A DNA stretch of 12,389 bases from positions 1-12,389 of the forward strand of contig JAFWRV010000333.1 in the NCBI GenBank assembly GCA_017519685.1, read 5' to 3'. Source of the DNA: Clostridia bacterium. GTDB taxonomy: Bacteria > Bacillota > Clostridia > Oscillospirales > Acutalibacteraceae. The translations under genes were made by a program, and so were the position numbers. Below the pieces are notes generated by a model. The model was not told the origin of the DNA and did no database searches. It saw only the letters and a list, made by a program, of their open reading frames with translations. Positions 1 to 6,078 of the stretch are shown here, piece by piece. Positions within the stretch are counted from its first letter, which is position 1. Every line of letters begins with the position of its first letter.

Positions 1-354
1 CTAGTATATACAGACGGAAACTACGGCGTGTGTTGGCGTGTGGCGATATATAATTACGGCTATCTCGGGCAGTGCTATCACAGGCTCGGCAATGATAAAA
101 AAGCACTTGAAAATCTGAAAAAGTGCGCCGAGCTTGCAAAACAGTTTGATAAAATGCCGAATATTACGGAACGCACAGCATTATTGTTTAAGGGCACGAC
201 CGTAAATAAACAGGAGGATATTGCCGTTTTTCTTGATACAAGCGTCCGCAGGCAAATGAAAAATCATATGTTAAACAACTACCCGCTGTCAGATGAATTC
301 AAAGCTTCGCCTGAATTCAAGGAAATACTGGATATTATGAAAACAACGGAGTAA
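1..354 (+). CDS. C-terminal part of a probable HTH/TPR transcriptional regulator (5' end outside window)
   Basis: The reading frame is open from the first base, so the gene begins outside the window; the GTG at 28 is an internal valine, not a start. The visible part is about 117 residues. It contains a helical TPR-like segment (YNYGYLGQCYHRLGNDKKA and a following AxELAKxFDxMP helix) and ends in a stretch with NNYPLSDEFKASPEFKEIL. I know this arrangement from the C-termini of Firmicutes cytoplasmic regulators that carry an N-terminal XRE-type helix-turn-helix followed by tetratricopeptide repeats. The DNA-binding half is not present here, so the regulator assignment rests on family resemblance. 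The TAA stop at 352-354 lies inside a 42-nt sequence that occurs again after the next gene (2293-2335). Confidence 0.6.
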   Translation, partial: LVYTDGNYGVCWRVAIYNYGYLGQCYHRLGNDKKALENLKKCAELAKQFDKMPNITERTALLFKGTTVNKQEDIAVFLDTSVRRQMKNHMLNNYPLSDEFKASPEFKEILDIMKTTE

Positions 355-382
355 ACGATAAAGCAGAAGAATCATAAGCAAT
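341..382. repeat. Direct repeat, copy 1 (partner at 2293-2335)
   Basis: This 42-nt stretch, beginning AAACAACGGAGTAAACGATA, recurs at 2293-2335 with one inserted G and one substitution. Copy 1 includes the last codons and stop of the HTH/TPR gene; copy 2 is non-coding. The two copies flank the DUF6273 gene in the same orientation. Confidence 0.85.
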
Positions 383-386
383 ATTT

Positions 387-440
387 CACCCGCCCGCAAG
401 GGCGGGTGCGGTCCGGAGAATTATGAATCACCGCTTTTTT
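387..440 (+). terminator. Hairpins and T6 tract after the first gene
   Basis: A 9-bp perfect stem (CACCCGCCC/GGGCGGGTG, 387-408) closes on a GCAA tetraloop but has no T-run right after it. A second, weaker 5-bp pairing (GCGGT 408-412 with ACCGC 430-434) is followed directly by TTTTTT (435-440). Together these are probably the termination region of the upstream gene; the weak second stem keeps confidence moderate. Confidence 0.45.
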
Positions 441-484
441 GAAAGTGATATTACAAAACCGATATTTTTACGGAGGGTTAAATA

Positions 485-2278
485 ATGAAATCAGGGAAGA
501 AAGTATTATCAATTGTTCTTTGTTTAATTATGGTTTTCGGTACAGTCGTTATAGGAGGTTCAGTTGTGTCTGCCGAGAAAGGCACTGCCTGTCAAACCGG
601 CGACGTCATTAGTTTTGGGAGTTATCCTCAAAGTGATGTTACAGACATCATGGGGTCTACCCTGAATGCCCAAAGCGTCACATGGCAAAGTTATGGCTAT
701 TATTCAGGGAGCGGCGACTTCAAAGACGGTCAGATGGCAGCATCAGATTATATGAAATACTGTGATGTCAATTTCGGAGGAAATAAGTACAGAGGCGTTG
801 TGTTTGACTCATACAGACCAACTGATACCGGATATACATCAAATACAAGTGTACCTAGAAGTTGTCAGGTTGAAAATGGCTACATATATGGTAATGTCTA
901 CTGGTTCAAATATGAACCGCTGAGATGGCGTATTCTTGATGCGTCAACCGGCCTTGTAATGTGTGAAACTGTCATAGACAGTCAGCCGTATAACAACTAC
1001 CTTTATTCAAACGGAGAGGACGTTGTCGTATGGGTATATGAAGCATATTGGGGAGATCCGGATCAAACATATTATTCGAATAATTATGAGTACAGCAGTA
1101 TAAGACAATGGCTTAATAATGATTTCTATGCTACGGCATTCAGTCAGAGTCAGCAAGAAAAGATAAAGACAACAACTCTGAATAATGACAGTTATTCCCC
1201 TTCAGTTTCAAAAGACATATATGCAGTTTATAACAGCGCAAGCACAAATGACAAAATCTTTCTTCTGTCATATGATGAAGTTATGAACCCTGCCTATGGT
1301 TTTTCTTCTAACTACTCCGATTATGATATCGCCCGTCAAGCCAAAGGCAGCGACTATGCAAAGTGTCAAGGCTTAAAATTGTCAAATACATTAAATACCT
1401 CAATTTCAGGCAATGCCCTTTCTTGGTCTCTGCGTTCGCCAAGCTATTCCATCTATTCACTCGGTGTCTATTACAGTGGCATGGTCGCAAGTTGCATTAG
1501 GACTTGCGAAACCAGCAACGGCATACGTCCTGCTATGTGTCTTACAGAGCTGAAATCAGAGACATTCGCAATACCGGAACACACAAAAGAATTTCTTGCG
1601 AAAGACGCCGTTTCAATTTCTGAAGAAAACGGTGTGTACACATACACTTACGCTGATGGAGAAGTTATCGTTGCTGATAGGCCATTCTGGGAAGAAGACG
1701 AAAATGTATCTCCCAGTCACTTCAGTTCAAGTGAAGGTAGTTTTGAAATTGTGTATACTAATGGTGTTCGTTTAACAATTTCAAATCCTGCTCAAAGGCT
1801 GGATAATTACGGAAGGCCTTGTATTTTTGCAGACGAATACGACTGGAGTTACACTAATTCTCCAAGTAATATGGCTTTTGGACCTGTTTTGTCCCCCGGC
1901 GATGAAGGCTATGTGCCGCCCGTATTAGATGACTCCGATAATCCCTCTCAGGACATTCCCGAAGCAAACATAATCAAGGGTAACAGCGCAGATAACAAAA
2001 AGACATACGGCTACCGCACAACAGTGACATTCACCGCAGATGTTCCGGAAGGCGGAAGCGTTCAGTGGTATGTTGACGGAAGCCTTGCAGGCAGCGGAAG
2101 CACTTTAACTGTTAAAGATAAGACAGACGATTATACAGTCAAGGTTGTTGTAACAGACAAAAACGGCAACAAGATAATGGATGAGGAACAGGTAACAATC
2201 AAACATAGCTTCTTTGATATTTTAATATGGTTTTTTGTTCATCTTTTCAATCCGAAAGCATACGATGTTAAGCAATAA
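485..2278 (+). CDS. Secreted DUF6273-domain protein with Ig-like C-terminal domain
   Basis: A 597-residue secreted or surface-attached protein of unknown function. Residues 1-30 form a signal peptide: a lysine-rich start, a long hydrophobic core and a probable cut after VVSA. Residues ~38-355 match the DUF6273 pattern common in gut Clostridia: GDxISFGSYPQSD, an EPLRWRIL strand, SSIRQWLNNDFYxxAFS, DKIFLLSYDEV, WSLRSPS and a closing GIRPAMCL. A spacer domain (~360-470) follows, then a proline/aspartate-rich linker, an Ig-like/PKD-like domain (~495-573; TVTFTADVPEGGSVQWYVDG, later YTVKVVVTDKNG), and a short hydrophobic segment (FFDILIWFFVHLF, ~576-588) with a basic tail that may hold it at the membrane. 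There is no LPXTG motif. The start is set by GGAGGG 7-12 nt upstream. It stands alone between terminators. Catalytic activity is not predictable. Confidence 0.85.
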   Translation: MKSGKKVLSIVLCLIMVFGTVVIGGSVVSAEKGTACQTGDVISFGSYPQSDVTDIMGSTLNAQSVTWQSYGYYSGSGDFKDGQMAASDYMKYCDVNFGGNKYRGVVFDSYRPTDTGYTSNTSVPRSCQVENGYIYGNVYWFKYEPLRWRILDASTGLVMCETVIDSQPYNNYLYSNGEDVVVWVYEAYWGDPDQTYYSNNYEYSSIRQWLNNDFYATAFSQSQQEKIKTTTLNNDSYSPSVSKDIYAVYNSASTNDKIFLLSYDEVMNPAYGFSSNYSDYDIARQAKGSDYAKCQGLKLSNTLNTSISGNALSWSLRSPSYSIYSLGVYYSGMVASCIRTCETSNGIRPAMCLTELKSETFAIPEHTKEFLAKDAVSISEENGVYTYTYADGEVIVADRPFWEEDENVSPSHFSSSEGSFEIVYTNGVRLTISNPAQRLDNYGRPCIFADEYDWSYTNSPSNMAFGPVLSPGDEGYVPPVLDDSDNPSQDIPEANIIKGNSADNKKTYGYRTTVTFTADVPEGGSVQWYVDGSLAGSGSTLTVKDKTDDYTVKVVVTDKNGNKIMDEEQVTIKHSFFDILIWFFVHLFNPKAYDVKQ

Positions 2279-2292
2279 CATAATTATTCTTT

Positions 2293-2335
2293 AAACAACG
2301 GAGTAAAGCGATAAAGCAGAATAATCATAAGCAAT
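2293..2335. repeat. Direct repeat, copy 2 (partner at 341-382)
   Basis: This copy lies 15 nt after the DUF6273 stop codon. It matches the 3' end of the preceding regulator gene plus downstream bases, with one extra G and one G-to-T change. Because the first copy is partly coding, the second looks like a fragment left by duplication or insertion. Confidence 0.85.
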
Positions 2336-2395
2336 AAGAAAATTAAAATTGCGAACAGTCAACTTTTGACATGAAAATTTCATAGCACAACCCTC

Positions 2396-2423
2396 AGCCC
2401 GCATCATCATGATGCGGGCTTTA
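2396..2423 (+). terminator. Terminator of the DUF6273 gene
   Basis: A perfect 12+1+12 palindrome (AGCCCGCATCAT-C-mirror, 2396-2420) would fold to a 10-11 bp GC-rich stem with a tiny loop, followed by only TTT. The stem is very stable; the short T-run makes it a weak canonical terminator, but position and symmetry support the call, possibly in both directions. Confidence 0.65.
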
Positions 2424-2509
2424 CTCATATCTCTCCGACACGGCACAATTTTAATCCTGCTGACAGCCCTGCCCGCAAGGTTAAGTTTAAGCAGACAGGG
2501 GGACGGTTT
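2424..2509. repeat. Interspersed repeat, copy A (partner at 7313-7396)
   Basis: About 86 nt recur at 7313-7396 in the same orientation. A 40-nt core is identical (2451-2490 versus 7338-7377), and the flanks differ by a 2-nt indel, three substitutions and a 1-nt indel. The sequence includes CTGACAGCCCTGCCCGCAAGG and ends in a GACAGGGGGACGGTTT motif. Such G-rich ends recall REP-like or IS200/RAYT-associated non-autonomous repeats of Firmicutes, but no transposase is present and the class is my inference. Copy A ends 12 nt before the first palindromic promoter of the island. Confidence 0.8.
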
Positions 2510-2520
2510 ACCTAAAAACC

Positions 2521-2554
2521 AGTCCGTATTATTGGACTGTTAATATTATATAAT
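2521..2554 (+). promoter_or_regulatory. Palindromic operator-promoter P1 (distal, upstream of the NYN gene)
   Basis: The palindrome AGTCCGTATTATTGGACT (2521-2538) is followed after exactly 10 nt by TATAAT (2549-2554). This is the same architecture as at 2608, 4039 and 5988. Transcription would begin near 2561, run through a small hairpin (CCGGAG/CTTCGG, 2565-2582) and then through P2 into the NYN gene. There is no coding sequence between P1 and P2, so P1 is a second, tandem copy of the switch or makes a short leader RNA. Confidence 0.65.
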
Positions 2555-2607
2555 TGCATCGTAGCCGGAGAAAATGCTTCGGAAAAATGTCGAAAAAAAG
2601 CAAAACA

Positions 2608-2641
2608 AGTCCGGATTATTGGACTTTAATTGTGTTAGAAT
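2608..2641 (+). promoter_or_regulatory. Palindromic operator-promoter P2 (NYN gene)
   Basis: The palindrome AGTCCGGATTATTGGACT (2608-2625) is followed by 10 nt and an extended -10 element, TG-T-TAGAAT (2633-2641). The palindrome would occupy about -40 to -23, replacing a normal -35 box. A half-site-like AGTC follows 2 nt after the -10 (2644-2647), as it does after P3. The start codon of the NYN gene is about 31 nt from the -10. Confidence 0.75.
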
Positions 2642-2672
2642 TAAGTCAGACAAATGAAAGGAGTCAACAATT

Positions 2673-4034
2673 ATGTGTAAACCTTTAGGGCTGGAAGAAC
2701 TTGCGAAGCTCAATTTATTCAAGAAAAATCAGACGGAAGTAACTTCAAAAATTGCCTATCTCATCGGTGTGAAAGAAGAAAATATGAAGCAGTTCTTTGA
2801 GAATGAGGAAGATGAAATCCGGATTCTCGAAAAATCAAGCTGCAAAGTTATCAGAAATCTTAACATACTCCGAACAAAGCTCCTCACCCATTATTCAAAA
2901 ACAGAGAACGCTTTCAGATATGACCTGCAGAATCTTGACAGAATGGATCTCTATAAAGATGAAGTCAAGACACTTGACAGATGCGGCGTTCAGATAATAA
3001 AAGCAAATTACAGAGTAAACAAATATATAGTTGATATAAACAATCTCATAGTAAACAGAATTGATGAATGCCGCAATATTTTCCCCGACTGGCTTGAGTG
3101 GAAATATATAAGAAACATGTTCATCATGCCCAACGGGACAAAAGAAGATAAGATAATAAATGAAAGCAACAAATTCAACACAAACAGAGCATTTTACCCC
3201 TTCGGCTGCTATGTGAACTGGGATCCTCAGGATGAGGGCAATGTGCTGATAAGTGACAAGAAATTTCTCAAATCACTCTATGCGCAGAATAACGACTGGT
3301 TCACCGGTGAAGACAAGGTTACCGATGTAAACGACAGTGTCAAGACGGGAATTTATGATTTCATTGACAGAAACGATGTAATCGATGTGGTCGTTGACTG
3401 CGAAAACTCCGATGCTTACAGACTTTATTCTACCCTAAACGGCCTTGATGATGAAAAAATATCCAAGATAAACAAGGTCATTCTTTATGATGATGTCCAC
3501 ACCACATCAGCGTGGAAGCTGCTCACAGAGGAATTCAGAGGAATAATTGATTTTGAATATAACCTTGTAGAGAGGCTTAACGAATCCAAATCACTGGTTG
3601 ATCACAAGATGATTGCGGATATCTCCAAAGAGCACTATCGCGAAGATGTCGGCGCCTTCATCATCGTTTCATCCGACAGCGACTACTGGGCGATTATCGA
3701 CTCCATTGATGACGCAGATTTCCTCGTAATGGTTGAGAAAGAAAAAGTCGGCCACGATATCAAGAATGCTCTTGATGACAAAGGCATATTCTACTGCTAC
3801 ATCAACGATTTCTGCGCATCAAAAGTCGGTGAGTTCCAGAACAAGGTACTTGACGCAGAGCTGAAAACCCGCCTTGAGAAAGCACTTGAACTAAATGCAA
3901 AAGAGCTGCTGAAATCCGTTTATTACGCAGCCAGAATCACTCCCAACGATGCCGAAAAAGAGAACTACTACAACAAACATATCAAGACTCTCAAGCTTGT
4001 TATTGATGATCTCGGCAATATGAAAATTTTGTAA
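2673..4034 (+). CDS. NYN/PIN-like domain protein, putative metal-dependent nuclease
   Basis: 453 residues, apparently cytoplasmic, with no signal or membrane segment. Residues ~236-382 have the layout of a NYN (PIN-like, LabA/YacP-type) domain: a hydrophobic strand ending in an acid (VIDVVVDCEN, D242), the VDxxMxxDI helix (D310, D316), the hydrophobic strand with SSDSDYW (D335, D337), and a final strand plus KxGHDIKNALDD. These acids are where NYN nucleases bind metal, so RNA or DNA cleavage is a reasonable inference. The N-terminal ~230 residues are mostly helical and unrecognised; they contain RTKLLTH (R67-x5-H73), which fits the loose HEPN RNase motif but may be chance. The C-terminus (385-453) is helical and charged. 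The start is supported by AAAGGAG nine nt upstream. Palindromic promoters P1 and P2 precede it, and the next operator begins 4 nt after its stop. Confidence 0.8.
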   Translation: MCKPLGLEELAKLNLFKKNQTEVTSKIAYLIGVKEENMKQFFENEEDEIRILEKSSCKVIRNLNILRTKLLTHYSKTENAFRYDLQNLDRMDLYKDEVKTLDRCGVQIIKANYRVNKYIVDINNLIVNRIDECRNIFPDWLEWKYIRNMFIMPNGTKEDKIINESNKFNTNRAFYPFGCYVNWDPQDEGNVLISDKKFLKSLYAQNNDWFTGEDKVTDVNDSVKTGIYDFIDRNDVIDVVVDCENSDAYRLYSTLNGLDDEKISKINKVILYDDVHTTSAWKLLTEEFRGIIDFEYNLVERLNESKSLVDHKMIADISKEHYREDVGAFIIVSSDSDYWAIIDSIDDADFLVMVEKEKVGHDIKNALDDKGIFYCYINDFCASKVGEFQNKVLDAELKTRLEKALELNAKELLKSVYYAARITPNDAEKENYYNKHIKTLKLVIDDLGNMKIL

Positions 4035-4038
4035 TTCA

Positions 4039-4072
4039 AGTCCGTTTTTTTGGACTATGATAGTGTTAGAAT
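4039..4072 (+). promoter_or_regulatory. Palindromic operator-promoter P3 (operon 4124-5983)
   Basis: The palindrome AGTCCGTTTTTTTGGACT (4039-4056) stands 10 nt before the extended -10 TG-T-TAGAAT (4064-4072), followed by ATAGTCAAAGA; P2 has the same spacing and a matching downstream AGTC. It starts 4 nt after the NYN stop codon. No terminator separates the two units, so the NYN transcript may also read through. Confidence 0.75.
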
Positions 4073-4123
4073 ATAGTCAAAGAGAAGCGCATTACGGCTT
4101 TTACCTGAAGAACGGAGGAAAAC

Positions 4124-4788
4124 ATGAAGTCACTTACAGAATTGAAAATCAATAATACTGGAAAAGATTCCTTGAAACATTTGATTGTGAGGAATTGCGC
4201 GAATGCGTGGAATACAAATGTATAGAAATTGCTGAGGGCATGGATGATGCTCCGGGTGTCCTGTTGAATGACTATTATGGTGATGTTTTCCTGTATGTTT
4301 ACAGCCGTGAAAAGAACGGTTATGTTGAACCCGAAGAGTGGAATGACAAACTTGGACCTTGTGATAATTGGTCTGAATTCATAACAAATATGGATGATTA
4401 TACCGAATCGTACAACTGGCTGTTTGATGAAGAGGAATGGTCTCAGAAAGCTCTTGAGAAATGGGAGCCCGAGTTTAAAAAACTGGGTGCCAAAATGGAA
4501 AGATACTTCGAGTGTCCAAAAGAGGATGATGAGGAAGACAGCAAATATCTCTATCAGGGAATCACTCTTATTTTTGACAATATGACCAATGACAATGTCA
4601 ATGAGTTCATTGCCCTTTTTGGCGAATATGTGAATTATATCAGAGGTTTTGCGGTTGACAAGGAGAGAATTGACGGCTATTCCTTCCGCTGCATCATCGG
4701 TGAATCCGGGGACAGCTATCATTTCTATGTGCTGGATGACTCCGACCGTAATTTTGACGGCGTAAAAATCTTCCGCGCAGTGCTTTGA
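4124..4788 (+). CDS. Acidic protein of unknown function, reading frame broken by a -1 shift near 4162-4166
   Basis: A strong ribosome site (GGAGGA, 4114-4119) precedes ATG 4124, which opens MKSLTELKINNTGK and then stops at 4223-4225. The long reading frame is in the next register: it is blocked upstream by TAA 4153-4155 but runs from there to the stop at 4786-4788. Adding one A to the AAAA run at 4162-4165 would join the two into a smooth protein of about 221 residues (…NTGKRFLETFDCEELRECV…). So the gene has lost one base, the assembly has a homopolymer error, or the ribosome slips here. The weak TTG at 4195 has no ribosome site and is an unlikely start. The body is very acidic (EEEW, EDDEEDS) with tryptophan- and tyrosine-rich segments. 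I recognise no family. It is the first gene of an operon with the ASCH and SWIM genes, 19 nt before the former. Confidence 0.6.
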
Positions 4789-4807
4789 TTTCAAAGGAGG
4801 AATCATT

Positions 4808-5152
4808 ATGTATATTCTCATCATGAACCCCGAATGGGGAGAAAAGATTCTCAAAGGCGAAAAGACCTGGGAGGTGCGCAGATCCGCCACCAACCACATC
4901 GAGCGTATCAAGATTGCTTACAGCAAAACCAAAAAGAGCTTCGGCGAAGTAAATCTTGTGAAGTGCATTCCTCTCACAAAGGAACTTTTTGAGAAGAATG
5001 TTGACAAGCACTGCATCCATGACAGCTGGGAGCAGGTCACCGCCCGCTATCCGAATCCTGTGGCCTGGGTAATGGAAAAACCTGAGATGTATAAAACTCC
5101 CGTCCCCTACACTCCCCATCAGGGCGCAGTTGTATGGGTAAAGGAAGACTGA
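4808..5152 (+). CDS. ASCH domain protein
   Basis: A 114-residue single-domain protein. It begins with MYILIMNPEWGEKILKGEKT and continues WEVRR, the ASCH signature (strand, NPxWxxKIxxGxKTxExR, residues 7-24). A second conserved block follows (IAYSKTKKSFGEVNLVKCIPLT, 36-57) and it ends with a GAVVWV strand (106-111). ASCH domains share the PUA-like fold and bind RNA or modified nucleosides; E. coli YqfB, a member, hydrolyses N4-acetylcytidine. Whether this protein is an enzyme or only binds RNA cannot be told. The start has an excellent ribosome site (AAAGGAGG, 4793-4800). It is the middle gene of the P3 operon; its stop overlaps the ribosome site of the next gene, so translation of the two is probably coupled. 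Confidence 0.85.
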   Translation: MYILIMNPEWGEKILKGEKTWEVRRSATNHIERIKIAYSKTKKSFGEVNLVKCIPLTKELFEKNVDKHCIHDSWEQVTARYPNPVAWVMEKPEMYKTPVPYTPHQGAVVWVKED

Positions 5153-5161
5153 GGAGATTTT

Positions 5162-5983
5162 ATGACCAGAACAAAGAATACAATCGGATTCAAGGACAAA
5201 AGTGAGGAGACCGAAGATGAGGCAATCCGCACTATGTCAGCTTCTGTCCAGGAAATGAAGCCGGTTGCCTGTGTTGCAAAGATAAGATTCAAGGATACCG
5301 GTCATTCTTTTGATTATTACAATGATGAGTTTTATCTGGAACCCGGTGACAAGGTTTTTGTCTCGGGAAAATTCTACGGGAAACTCGGATTGGTTGAAAG
5401 TATCACAACTCATTTCAGAATTGACAAAACGAAGTACAGGAAAGTTATCGGCAGGCCAAATCTGCACATCTCAGGCAGCTTTATTCATGTCAATGACAAA
5501 ATGATCAGCTTTGATACCGATTTTGATCCTGAAAGATTTGCTGCAGTTATAATCCCGCCGCCTGATCCTGAAAGCGAAGAGAAAGAGAAAATCATCTGCG
5601 GTGAAGGATGGAGCGTTGGCTTTGAAAACTTTGAGGAAAGTGAGTCCGTCAATCCGGACAAAATAAAACCCGGTTTTGATTATTGCACAGAAGGCAATGT
5701 GATTTATTTTTCCATGAAAAACAGCAAAGGTACCGCATTTATAAGAGGGCGACACATTTATAAGGCAGAGTTCAGTTTTGATGGCGAAACGGTATCCGAT
5801 CTGTTCTGCACCTGTCCGTTCAACGATGACTGCCTGTGCAAGCATGAGATGGCGGTGCTTATCACTCTGCGTATGCTTATGGACCGCCCGGAGTTTGAAG
5901 GCAAACATAATTTTGTGGCTTTTGATTCGGAATTTTTCTGGAATTATGTTTCGGCTGAAGCCGGAGAAATCACTCTGAAATAA
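5162..5983 (+). CDS. SWIM zinc-finger domain protein
   Basis: 273 residues, cytoplasmic. Residues ~36-85 form a small beta-barrel-like region (KIRFKDTGHSFDYYNDEFYL, then EPGDKVFVSGKFYGKLGLVES), the pattern of a hydrophobic strand, GDxVxV turn and GxVxx strand seen in nucleic-acid-associated barrels. Residues ~165-240 are a SWIM module: FCTCPFNDDCLCKHEMAVL carries C216-x-C218 and C226-x-H228, the CxCxnCxH zinc ligands, flanked by strands and a helix as usual. SWIM fingers bind DNA, RNA or protein partners and often occur in accessory proteins of nucleic-acid enzymes. The start has GAGGAG overlapping the stop of the ASCH gene, 9 nt between genes. It is the last gene of the P3 operon; operator P4 begins 5 nt after its stop. 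Specific role unknown. Confidence 0.8.
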   Translation: MTRTKNTIGFKDKSEETEDEAIRTMSASVQEMKPVACVAKIRFKDTGHSFDYYNDEFYLEPGDKVFVSGKFYGKLGLVESITTHFRIDKTKYRKVIGRPNLHISGSFIHVNDKMISFDTDFDPERFAAVIIPPPDPESEEKEKIICGEGWSVGFENFEESESVNPDKIKPGFDYCTEGNVIYFSMKNSKGTAFIRGRHIYKAEFSFDGETVSDLFCTCPFNDDCLCKHEMAVLITLRMLMDRPEFEGKHNFVAFDSEFFWNYVSAEAGEITLK

Positions 5984-5987
5984 AATG

Positions 5988-6021
5988 AGTACAGATTAAT
6001 GGACTTAATTTCTGTTAAACT
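5988..6021 (+). promoter_or_regulatory. Palindromic operator-promoter P4 (309-residue orphan gene)
   Basis: A degenerate copy of the shared element: AGTACAGATTAATGGACT (5988-6005), one half-site intact and one with a C-to-A change, then 10 nt, then TG-T-TAAACT (6013-6021). Spacing is identical to the other three sites. A leader hairpin (GGCGG/CCGCC, 6042-6061) lies just before the ribosome site. Confidence 0.65.
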
Positions 6022-6078
6022 GTAACCAAAGAAAACAGACAGGCGGTTCTGAAATTCCGCCCGGAAAGAAAAAATCAT

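Noticed and set aside
2357..2383. Two small palindromes (GTCAA/TTGAC and ATGAAA/TTTCAT)
   Set aside because: Short, A/T-rich and not repeated elsewhere in the window; nothing links them to a function.
2619..2641. TTGGAC of the palindrome as a -35 box for TAGAAT
   Set aside because: Only 11 nt separate them, against about 17 needed; the same short distance is found at P1, P3 and P4.
4195..4788. TTG at 4195 as the true start of the acidic protein
   Set aside because: No ribosome site lies before it, and readable protein sequence continues upstream in the same frame to about 4156; a strong site and ATG at 4124 lie in the neighbouring frame, so a frameshift explains the data better.
4066..4911. 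281-codon minus-strand open frame opposite the acidic-protein gene
   Set aside because: It is the mirror of real + strand coding sequence, crosses the gap between two + strand genes, has no ribosome site and shows no protein family pattern.
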